Positions 1 to 10,626 of a stretch of DNA of 64,000 bases are shown here, in pieces. Position 1 is the first letter of the stretch, and every line of letters begins with the position of its first letter. The notes under the pieces were generated by a model, which was not told where the DNA came from, made no database searches, and was given only the letters and a program-made list of their open reading frames with translations. This DNA is from Ophiosphaerella korrae (lineage: Eukaryota > Ascomycota > Dothideomycetes > Pleosporales > Phaeosphaeriaceae): contig JALNQF010000001.1 of the NCBI GenBank assembly GCA_028456385.1, positions 186,001 to 250,000 of the forward strand, given 5' to 3'. The position numbers and the translations under genes are program-made.

Positions 1-3000
1 CAGCAGATATGCCCGCTTCTCACGCCAGCAGTGCGTCAAGGTTGCCTCTGACTGGGCAATTCCACATGTGCTCTCACCCTTTGGGATATCGATGACGGAT
101 CGGGAAGGGGTTGGACCTACTGATAAGCAAGCTTGAACACGTCGCCCGCACCTTGGACAGGACGCGAACATATTCAAGGCACCTCACCGCTGCTTCATGG
201 AAACTTTGGTAAAGATTGGCGAGTACGGTTGACACGCTGTTCAATGACGTATCAATATACATTGCCTTTAGCTGGATTTTGAATCCACTAATCCTGGTTA
301 GCGAACTATTTGTTTTTCTTCCCGTGCGGGTCTTTTAGAAGAGAGTGACGGAATGCTAGGTTGACAGTGGGGGGAGGGGGGAGGGGGGGGGGGGGGAACA
401 TGCTTGAGAGCCTTGCGATGAAAGGTCTGGCCTGGCATTTTCGATAGATCGACAGTCAACGAGTCCTCAACATCTATTCTAGGTTAGTTCCTCGCTTCAT
501 CAACTCATTTTCAACCTATTCGCTCCGCACTTACCACCAACATGCGCGGTCCGATCCGCCTTTTTACTGACATCGAGTGTTTTGGTGTCAATACAAATAC
601 CACAATATGGGAATTTGCTGTCAGCGGCTTGTAGGATGCGTTGGCCATCACTAGTTGAGACTTCAAAATTTACCAATGACTTTGCGGGTTTGACAACTAC
701 GCCATATTCAGCATGTCCTTGATGCATGACACGGACATAGCGCTCTGCGTGTTGTCGATTTACAGTGATTAAAAGAAAGTCGTCTAGGAGGCGGAGCAGT
801 AAGGATTCCTTGTCAAGAGCAAAGCTCAAGATGTCTCGCTCCAGCTCTGCATAAAAGAAGTTGCACAGAATGCTGGACAGAATTGAACCTTGTGGAATGC
901 CCTTTTTCTGCCGGTAGAACTTGTTCCCAATTTTTACAAGGTTACGCTCTACGTGCTCATGTAAGAGTTTCATCACGTCATCCTTAGTCTCCTGTTTCTG
1001 TAGGTTTGTGTTGACAAAGACTGTATTAGACTTTGTGCCAACGAATTCGTCTTGCACACGTTGAAGGAACGATGCCGAGTCGTTTACTTTGCCGCTGTGT
1101 GCAACGTATCGCTTTACAGGCAGTGGGTCAATGTGTCGTCCATCAAGGCGTTGTAGTGCTCCTAAAGCCTTTACCTCAACATGCTTGCCTGTTTGGTAAA
1201 CTTGATTCGACATGAGGCTATCAACCATGCTCAATAAACGTGACTGTGGTATGGTATCGAAACACGATTGCACATCAACTTTGGCAAAATAGAGTGGCTT
1301 GTGGCCAAGGTTCTGTTCATACAATGACGCCTTAAAAGCTGCTAGTTTGGGGAGCATCTCGGTTACTGAAAAGAGGGAACACCCGAATAAGTCTGGCTGG
1401 AGAGACTAGATATCGTGAGTTACAGTTATATGACGTGGGGCTAATATACCCCCCACTCACCTTCTCATATGTGATGGCGTTGAACACCGAGGTCATGACT
1501 GAGTTTATACTTCGACCAAGACACATTGTACTATTCCGAACCACTGGCTGTCTCCGTTTAAGGTTCATGATTGTTCGAAAGCCATGTCGTTTTGGTAGTA
1601 AACGAATCTTACTGAAGCCAAGTGGCCGCATAGAAAGCAACCGGGTTATGCGTTCAGTTGGCATATGCTCGAACATGCTTGACTTCATTACCGTCAACGA
1701 TGGCTCTGTCAGCATCCGCCAGACATCATGACGAAAGTAGAAAAGCCTATTTCGGTGCACATTCGACTCGGTGACATGGAAGTTGGATCGGATTAGAGGT
1801 ATTAGAAACGAGTCAAACAACCAGTATACGAATTCTAAGAACAGCTCCTTGCGTTTTTCGAAGTCCGATTGTGCCAGCTTAGCGGAGGCTTGCTGACCAG
1901 GTGGCCGGAGCCAGTCCAGACTCGCAATCTGACAATCTATCAGTATGAAAATGCGTCAAGACGCAAGGGATCATTACCTGTATCTTCTGTGTAACCTGAT
2001 GCAGGGTCAAACTTTCAAATCTTCTCAGAAATATAAAATAATCTACCCAATACATGATAACTCGTTGGTTACCCTCATTTCCCCAGAAGGCCCGTGGAAT
2101 GACCCGAGCTATCACCGCACGACAGAAAGCCGACACATGAGCCGTTGAGCAGGCCATGTCTGTGAAACATGTTTGATTAGTGACTGGCCTGTTGAGATGG
2201 TCGTCGGCGCTTTTGTTGCGCTCCACTGGCTTGCCCTCAGGGATGACAGATTTTTCTGGTTGAAAATGCTTCTTCCTCCAGTCGGGTTTCGATGATAAAG
2301 GTAAAACCTGCTGGGGTTAGGTCATGTCACGAGAGACTGATTTGGAGTACCCTACCTCTACAGGACAATAATGGCGGAGCAGTTCCATGTATGAGCATCG
2401 ATGGTTCAATGTCCTCAGCCGATCGACTAGTGCTATGGCACCACGCAGTCGCTTTGGTATGCGCGATTTCCACTTGTGTATTTCTTCTGTATCCGTGGCT
2501 TTGCCTTCTAGGGCTTTACACATGCTCTGATATATCTCCTTTTCGCGTAGCGTGTAGTCTTTAAATGGCATAGCAGTCTCACGAGCATCAGCCTTGGAGG
2601 TGAACACATTGTGTAAACCAAATTGCCGAGGGAAGATGTATCGCAGTATGTGTATGGATTCGATCTGACTGTCTCTCTTGGTGAACCTGTTCAACACATC
2701 TTCAGACTATATTAGCTCTGACGAATGCTTCACTCGGAAAGAAAACTAACGGATGTGGCGCATGCCAAAGCGAACACCTCCCTTAGCATTGAGGGCTGCT
2801 TTGGCGTAGAGCATGCGACTTCGCACAAAGGTAATAGCACTAGGGTTCCTGCATTCTCTGTGCTGGTTCAGAGACTTGCTGTTGATTGTATGATTGGCCT
2901 CTTTGGGATTTGGGAGGTCTTTGTGATTCTGGTCAGCCTTCAGGTCGGATATTGGGATACCGCTGAGCTGGTAATAGTTCCCAGTGCCACCAAGGATCGG

Positions 3001-3799
3001 ACGGAAGAGCGCGCATGCGAGGAGCATGTCCATCATGATGCGGTCACCACCACAACCGAGCAATGCACACAGCCTGCACCATGCTGGCTCTTTCAGCGTC
3101 CGCACATAGCTGTTTGGCGAAATCTCGATTACGCCAGGGACAGAACAAACCGAATTGGCTCGAGGTTCGTGTGTGCGAACTGAGGTGGCAGCACGTTGGA
3201 AGCCATGACACAACAAATGCGCTGGCTTGTGGGATGTAGATCGCCGGAACAGGAGCCAGATTACAAAATCCACAATCTGTGTCTACTCAGCTACCTGATC
3301 TGGACATGATGCCGTTGTGCAAGCACGGTGGAACAGTGACTGGCACCACGCAACCTACCTCGCTTTGCAGAAAATAACCAGGCTTGAACGTACCGCCCGA
3401 GGTATTCTGGGAGCGCTGCTGGGTAAAGCTGTCAATATCGCGGCTGCGTTCTGCGGCCTCCTGGTCTTGGTGGCTGGAGTCTGCGTCTGGGGTGCAGCCA
3501 ACCAGGGTCGAGTCGAGCAGTTGCCCCAGATCAAAGTCAGCATCACGTGTCGAGGCGGCTTCTGGAGAGGGTGCTGCCAGCCCAACCTGAGCTATTCTGC
3601 GCTGCCTGTTTTTGGACGAGGTTGACAGCTGCGACAGCAAATAGTGGCGCAAAGTCAAGACCCTGGGGTAGAGGCGGCGCAATACAGGATGGTCCTGGCT
3701 GGGTGGTGTGGCAGTGGCAGATTGGCTGGCAGGCTCAACAGCGCGCCCAGGTCCCTTGCGGAGACCCCCACCCCCGTGGGCGGTGCGTGTTCTTCTCAT
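1..3799 (-). CDS. TERT: Telomerase reverse transcriptase, 3' end cut by window
   Basis: Catalytic subunit of telomerase; it copies the RNA template onto chromosome ends in the nucleus. My nine-exon model is 3799-3359, 3276-2751, 2699-2356, 2307-1978, 1928-1461, 1396-535, 473-400, 331-78 and 15-<1, all GT-AG and phase-consistent, giving about 1104 codons before the edge. The N-terminus has the block LRRLYPRVLTLRHYLLSQL. Exon 2 starts IVDFVIWLLF and exon 4 carries the FTDMA and FWG region of the telomerase RNA-binding domain. Exon 5 holds reverse transcriptase motifs 1 and 2 (FRTIMNLKRR). Exon 6 holds motif A (VDVQSCFD, Asp near 744), motif B (KKGIPQGSILSS) and motif C (LLDDFLLIT, Asp near 908/909). 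Exon 8 is the C-terminal extension (IDTSLNSVSTVLANLYQSF). All catalytic Asp are present. Least certain are the junctions around exons 7-9 and the CAG/CAG choice at the exon 4 acceptor. It is divergent from the RhoGEF gene. Confidence 0.93.
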
Positions 3800-4781
3800 G
3801 CTGGCGCTGGCGGGTGCATTGGTGGGCGGTCATGGGCGGTGGTGACGGCGATAGGAGAGGCAACAATCAAAGCTGGGAGCCGCGGCCGTCCTCACCTATG
3901 GTTCGCTATGCGCCAGGGATCGCTGTCCAAGAGCGCGCTGTGGCACACCGGTGCCATCCAACCGGCCGTGGGCAGCGCAGGAAGACGGGGGGAAGCGCGA
4001 AGGAAGACGGACGGCATTCCAGGTTCCAGGTCGGCACAAGCAGGGCAGCGAACCACTGAGACTCTTCGCTCTCCACCGCGCTAGACGGAGAGCGCCAACC
4101 ACAGGGCGGCGTGCCCGGCAATGGCGGGGGCTCACGGCCTTCCGCCAGCCCTCATGGAGCACGCTGGCCCATGCCAACAGTGCATGGCATGTCGTCGAGG
4201 TCGCGGAGCGTGGTCGCTGCCACCCACCTACGCCGTCGCGACTGTTGCTCGTGGTAGAATCAATTTATCCCAAGCTCCCCCTGCCGCATGCTGTCCCCCG
4301 TGCGACGCCAGCCCATCGCAGCCGTTGTCCCGCCTGCCCTCCAGCGGCCGTGGGTCAAGCCTGGCCGGCTACAGTGCCTGAGGCGCCGTGCGGCACCGTC
4401 CAGCACCGTCCAGCACCGCCCAGCTTGCTCGCCCGCCTCTTCAATCAAACATCGCCCTCTGCCGATCAAAGCAGCGCTCCAGGCCCGACAGCAGAGCCTG
4501 GTGGCCAGCCGTCCGAAGGCGACCCGGCTGAAACGTTCCCGGCTCGCACGCCTGGGCCGCTACGCTCGCCGCCGTCGCTATTGGCCGCCTGCAGACTGGA
4601 ATCGAAGGCGTCCGCGAGTGAGTTGTTCCTGGCCCCCCAGTCGCCTCGACCAGAGTGCGCCTGAACTGCTTCCATTCTCGGCCGCAGAGTGATTGGGCGT
4701 GCTCGTCTGGCCGTCTGGTCGCCGCCTTGATTCGCGCCAGGCCTTGCGTTCTCGCTGCCAGGACCATGGTGCGGTAGCAAC
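3800..4781. promoter_or_regulatory. Divergent promoter region between TERT and the RhoGEF gene
   Basis: About 980 bases separate the TERT start (minus strand) and the RhoGEF start (plus strand). The stretch is GC-rich, so it is open in several frames, but the overlapping ORFs have low-complexity Pro/Arg/Ala translations and no recognisable domain. I read it as two 5' UTRs plus a shared promoter. No specific binding site is claimed. Confidence 0.5.
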
Positions 4782-7700
4782 ATGGCAGAGTCTGATCAAG
4801 TGCATGACTATGCATATCCGTCCGTCGCAAGCTGGCTGCACTCGACCTCGCTGGCCCACCTCGACAGCGGCGCCCCGGAGCCCAAGCACGCAGACGGCTC
4901 GCGCGACGCCTCCCCCGACGACTTCTACAAGTCGGCCTACTCCACCACCGCCTTCACCCAGCACGACATTGTGCCCCTTCCCATCGACATGGCCGCAACG
5001 CGCCAGCGCCACCCCACGGCCAACGGCGCCGCACGCCCGCCCTCCAAGTCGACTCCACGGGCGGCCTCGGGGCCTGCCTCGTCGGCCGCGCCGCCGCGCT
5101 CCTCTGGCCCAGGGCCAAACAAAGTAAAGGCGCTGGCCGAGCGGTTTGAGCGCTCGCCCGGCGGTGGCATCGTCGCCAGCAGCACGGCGCCAGCGGTGCG
5201 CTCAAGATCAAGATCAAGATCAAGAGGCCCAGGCCGCGCGGGGGCCCACGAGCCCACCAGGCGGTCCAATGCCTCGGTGTCGTCGACGGCTTCGGCGGCG
5301 CGGCCGAGCAGGGAGGCGTCGTATGGATCGTACAGGTTCAGCAATCTGAAGCCCAGGGAAAGACCGCAGCCTGCGCCGGCAACGCCCCGCAGTGCGACTG
5401 CCACCACGCGGCGAGCGACGGGCAGCAGGAGCAGTTTGGACCACCAGACGACGCCCACGCGCAAGAAGGTCGGCTCGCCGTCCAAGCGGCCGGTGTCGAG
5501 TGGCCGGCAGCCGTTCTTTGGCGAAGTCGTGAGCGGCCAGGACGTCACATCGCCCGGCTTTGGCATACCGACCTACCAAGCCGCCCCTGAGGAGGAGGAG
5601 GAGGACGACTCTCTCGTGGGCAGTGGAGGGGCGCGTGTGCCCCCGGCCACGTTTGCCCCCCCGCATCGCCAACGGCCAGGGAGCGCTGCGGCGTCCCAGC
5701 ACACTCATGGGCGGCCGTCGCCAGCGTCGCGAATACCGGTAGCCACGCGGCGGCTGAGCGCGACGTCAGACACCAGCTCATCGACCCGCTCTGTGAAATA
5801 CACGCCCACGCGCGCGTCCAACCACAGCAACCGAGCATCGCCCACGCGATTGCACAGACGGCCCGTGGGCTCGGAATCAGCCGCTGGCCAAAACGGCGTC
5901 GACGCATCGGTGCTGCCCGCATTAGTGTACCGTGCGAGCAGAGATGGCGGACACTCGCCCGTTGCAAATGCCCCACCTGCGTCGCCTCGATTGCGAAACT
6001 CGAGGGAACGACAACCGCTGCAGCCCTCGCCCGGCCACGGCTCACGTGCGTCCGTGACGTACAGCGAGCACGGTTACTTCCCTGAAAAGTCCCTTGAGTC
6101 ACTTCACGATGCATCGGCAAGCATCCAGGAACCGCCTATCGGCATTGCTCCGCCTGCCCACGATACCCAGAACCAGTCGCATCAACTGCATTCTTACGAG
6201 GACCACCACAACCCGTCTGGCCGTCACCAACGTCTTAGCCTGCAAACCTCAAGCCTGGCGCCACCCTCTGCCCAGCAGCCCTTGTCCGCCGCCACCGACT
6301 TTGATGAATCACCTGTCCTTGGCATTCCTGGTAGTTTCGTGCTGACCCCTCCAACGGCACATGAAGCCACACCGCAACTCCTCCAGCCCGCCGTTTTCCA
6401 TCCCCCTGCCCAGGAGAGCGCACCAAAATCCCCCGAGATAGAGGAATCGGAGCTGGGTGTGCGGGAGTCCATACCGATCATGCTTGGTGACGATGACCAG
6501 TCGCAACCATGGCATTCGGGTCCAGAAGAAGTAAGCATCAGTCTCCAAGCTCTAACATATGGTTATCCGCCGGAACAGAGGGGTTATACAATGGATGGAA
6601 CGCAGCCTCCATTGCAACATGATGTGGGCGATTTTCCTATAGATCCCTTCGGTAACCGTGATTCCCTGCGCCCAGAAGATTCAGCCAGCGTCGCCCCATA
6701 CCGAAGAACCGGCTCCTTGGCCGTTGATAGTGAGACTTATAGTGTGGTGAATGCTGTGCTCAATATGTATCACAACTCCCCTGTTATAACACAAGAGATT
6801 GCACTAGCATCAAGAGATAGAGTGCAGAAGGTGTCACCGGTTATCGCACAGCATAGAGATTGGGGCTCGAAAGAGGCGACGGAAACATATCTCGCCCGAT
6901 TATTGAGTGATGCCAACGGTGCAGGACAAGAAGCCTCACGAACGCACGAGGAGCAATCGACTACGTCTCGCCCAATTTTGAATCTCCCCGATTCGGAGGA
7001 TAACACACAAAGCCCCGAAGCTGGTGGCACCGCAGTTATTTACCCTCCACAGTCACGAAGATACTCTCGCGGCTCGAGAGGATCAACCACGACAACAATA
7101 CAAGATGATGCCTCTCGTTCCGGTAGCTCACTCGGAAACCAGTCACAAGATCATCTTTTACAGAATGTATCAACAGGGCGCACATCGAATATCATTGAAC
7201 TGCCGCAGCTTGCTTGGACCAACGGCGGCCTTGGCCTCTCTTACCACGAGGACTTTCAACCACCTTCACCTTCGTCACAACAAACCCCACCTCGCCCCAC
7301 TTACTCTCCTCCTCCTCCTCCTCCTCCTCCTCCTCCTCCACCCCCCGCCAAAACAAACAACGACGAACACACGGATCTGCTTGACGCGTCGCAAATGCCT
7401 ATCGTACGCAAAAAGAAATCCCGAATCTTGGCCGCCCAGGAGGAGGCGAGGCTGGAGCAGGCGAGACTGGAACAAGAGGGACTGCCAGCAGATGATCAAC
7501 GCATAGTAGAGCACCATCAGCATCAGTTCCAGCTTGAGTCTCACAGTCAGCATCATTTCAATGAGTTGCATGAGCAGCACCCTGCACGTGCCCTCACGCC
7601 TGTCTATCACCGTCCTGAACAGAGCATCGAGGCTCTATATGGCGCCCCACAGCCAACTGAAAAAGGCGACCAGACACCAACCTCAAGCAAAGCAACAGGA

Positions 7701-10229
7701 GGACAAGATGCACCGGACCCTGCAAAGCAGGCGTTGATCAAGCGATATAGGATTCTGGAGGAGCTGCTCACCACTGAACACCAATTCTGTATTGACATGA
7801 TGATCGCACATAACATCTTCGAAGCTACCGCCGCTACCGTGATGATTGAGAAAGATAAAAAGGTCCTGTTCAGCAACTGCAAGGAGCTTGAGAAGTTTTC
7901 TTTGTCCCTTTTCCGAGCCTTCAAGAAGGCAGCAAAGCCAATAGTCAACTACGACATCCCGCCCCCAACTGGCCCTTGGAACCGTGACTCTTCTGATACG
8001 AGGCCGCTAGACACACCCCAAAAAACTCGCAGGCCATCCCAAGACTCCCAAAACCAGTTCTCCAACTGTACGCTCGACAATGATTACATGACCACTATTG
8101 GCCAGGTATTCCTTGAAAACAAAGATAAGATGGAGCGACTCTACACCACATATTATCTTAACCAAGAGAATGCAGCTGCCTATGTCAAGAAGAACCAAGG
8201 CAACCCTGACCTCCAAGGCTGGGTTTCGGCTTGTTTCGAGCAGGTTGAGAACATGACACAAGCTTGGGATCTCGACTCTCTGCTCGTCAAGCCTTGTCAG
8301 CGTCTGCTCAAGTATCCGCTACTGCTCGATCAACTCATAAGCTCCAGTGGCCCTGAGCATCCTGATCTTGAGGACATGAAGGCAGCGCGTACAGAACTCT
8401 TGGCGATCAGTGGCCGCATTAACGAAGCAAAGAAGCGCGCCGACACATTTCGTGCTGCCACCTCCGAGGGCAAAAAGGAGAAGACTAAAGGAAAGGGGCT
8501 TGGAAAATCAATCGTCAAAGCCTTTATCCCTAAGACAGACAAGAACAAGGCATACGACGATGCCGACAAGACCTTTAAGGACCAGGAATACAAATCTGTG
8601 GAACAGAAGTTTGGTGGCCACTTCTTCCAACTCCAGATCGTCATACGCGACTTTGAGCAGTACATCGAAGCCATGAATGAGCACTGTCAACAGATCAATA
8701 TCATATGCCTCGGCTTTATAAGCGTGAGCGAGGTCGGTCCATCAGTCATTCCGGAACTTGAGAGCACATGGCGAAAGTGGGCAATAGCTCATTACGAGCT
8801 TATGCAGAAGGGCTTCGAGGATCACGTAAGTTTGAAAACTAGGTGATCACAACTACTCCTCCTCTCCTACTAACTCATGTATATATAGAAAACTGCCGTC
8901 CGTAGTCGTGTGCTCAAGCCAATCAGTGATCTCTGGGACATGTGGGTCATGTATCAGAAAGTAATAGAGCAGCGCAAGAAGTTCCTACTACCCTATGTCA
9001 AGCACAAGCAACTCGTCGAGAAGGGTGACAAAGTAGATGCTGAGCTTGAGGAGGCGGCGAAAAATTTCTCGACTGTCAACGACACCCTCAAGCACGAGCT
9101 ACCAAAACTCTACGAGAAGACCAAGATGGTAATGCGTACGGTAATAACACTATTCATGTGTCTTCAGAAAGACTGGTACAAGACATGCTCCAAGAAGATC
9201 CTTCCACTTCTTGAGAGTGAGCCACAGCACACTACCTCACTTCGTTATGATCTTGAATCTTACATCGAGCGCTTCAACTTAGATTTCAAGGAGGTACTAG
9301 ATACAGCCAACAGGTTCGGCATCATCGGTCGCGGCATATTGGCCGAAGTCTCCAACATGACTTCGCCTGTCCCGACAGTCTCCTCCGATGGTGGCGGCTC
9401 ATCCCGCAACTCATCCTCCCGTCGCACCGAATCGATGGGCAGCGAGACGTCTTTACTAGACTCGCGCCAGCGTAACAGCGGCGGCGGTGGTGGTGGTGGT
9501 GGTAGTGGTAGTGGTTACACTGGAGGAGCCAACCGAGCACAACTGTACAATCAGCCTCGCTCCTCACCCACAGGTCCTGCGTATCCGTCTCTATACCCTG
9601 CTGGTTCCAGTGGTCGCTCTCCTCATGGTCCAACTTCCCTTCGCGAAGCTCGTGCTCTCAGCCCTGTGTCTGACCACAGTGAAGCAACTGTCATCCATCA
9701 AGGCGAGCGCCGCAACACTGGTCCAGGCCGCAACCCTTACATCGGTCTCGATGGTGCCGTCGACATGAACAACCAATCCCCACTTGGTTCAGTAACCTTC
9801 GATTTCCCCCCTCAACTCGGCCCTTCGTTCCTCGCCCCCACTTCGCAGCCCATGGTTCACTCCATGTCTGCCCCATCCCAGCACTCTGTGTCTCTCCCCA
9901 GCTCGCAACGCGCATCCGGCGTATTCAATTCTGCACTGCCCATGTCCGACTCGCCCGTGCGCGCTTTCGCCGAGGACCTCCCCGCCACACCAGGCGATAC
10001 CGACGAGCCTGAAGTCTTGTTCTTGGCCGCTAGTCTCTTCGAGTTCAACATCGCGCATGACCGTCGTGAAGGCGGTATCCCATACCTTGTCTATGTGCCT
10101 GGCGAGATCTTCGACGTCATCGGCATGAAGGGCGAGCTGTGGCTTGCGCGCAACCAGGATGATCCCACGAAGATGGTGGGTTGGATCTGGGAGAAGCACT
10201 TTGCTAGAATCTTGCCTGAAGACGCTTGA
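4782..10229 (+). CDS. RhoGEF with DH, BAR and C-terminal SH3-like domains (Tuba/DNMBP-like)
   Basis: Two exons, 4782-8825 and 8889-10229 (donor gtaagt, acceptor tatatatag), encode about 1793 residues. The first ~980 residues are disordered and Ser/Pro/Arg-rich, with an SRSRSRSR tract and a long polyproline run near residue 850. A Dbl-homology domain begins near residue 985 (RYRILEELLTTEHQFCIDMM; LVKPCQRLLKYPLLLDQL). It is followed by a BAR domain from about 1265 to 1505, which the intron interrupts. After a Gly-rich linker the last ~75 residues (VLFLAASLFEFN...GWIWEKHF) look like an SH3 domain. In known DH-BAR proteins the DH domain activates Cdc42/Rho GTPases and the BAR domain binds curved membrane. 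I infer a role in polarised growth or septation. The start was chosen because the ATG lies in a good context (gcaacATGG) and the frame stays open. Confidence 0.9.
7304..7344 (+). repeat. CTC/CCT trinucleotide microsatellite encoding polyproline
   Basis: An uninterrupted run of about a dozen CTC/CCT units inside the RhoGEF reading frame encodes a run of 13 prolines. Replication slippage would change the proline count without breaking the frame. Polyproline runs commonly bind SH3 domains or profilin, and this protein has its own C-terminal SH3-like domain. Confidence 0.85.
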
Positions 10230-10626
10230 ACGTCTCAAGTTTTGGGTCCTCCTTGATCATCATAGAAGCTCTACCCTACCAAACTGCCCTCCCCCTCCCC
10301 CTCCTGTGCGCCGTATAATTATTCGATCTCTTTTTTCCTTTTTGTCATGGCGTTTTGATCTGGCCGGCCGAATTCCTGCCCTAATTTCTGGGCCTCGATT
10401 GACGTGATTCCCCCTTGGGACGGATAAAAAAATTCTCGGGCTGGCGCATTTGGGTCGTCATTGGAGTCAGCCTGCATTGCCGGTGTTTAAACATTGGGTG
10501 ATTTGGGTTGCATTGTAGGATTAGGTTGGGGGATGAGATGACGTATTTATCGAAAGCAGGTGATGATTGATTCATGTCTTTGTGCATACTTTGAGATACG
10601 TGACCATGTGGTGGGACTCATCCGCT
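10230..10626. other. Convergent 3' region, RhoGEF and M16 peptidase
   Basis: About 400 bases lie between two convergent stop codons. It contains a short C-rich stretch (CCCTCC units near 10285-10305) and otherwise looks like two 3' UTRs. I see no gene here. Confidence 0.5.

Noticed and set aside
16..400. Apparent frame breaks in the TERT C-terminus suggesting a pseudogene
   Set aside because: Two short introns (399-332 and 77-16) with GT-AG ends and matching phases restore the conserved C-terminal pattern, so decay is not needed.
3547..4830. Several overlapping ORFs of 70-240 codons on both strands upstream of the RhoGEF gene
   Set aside because: GC-rich DNA keeps frames open by chance; translations are Pro/Arg/Ala-rich without domains, and the region is the divergent promoter of TERT and the RhoGEF.
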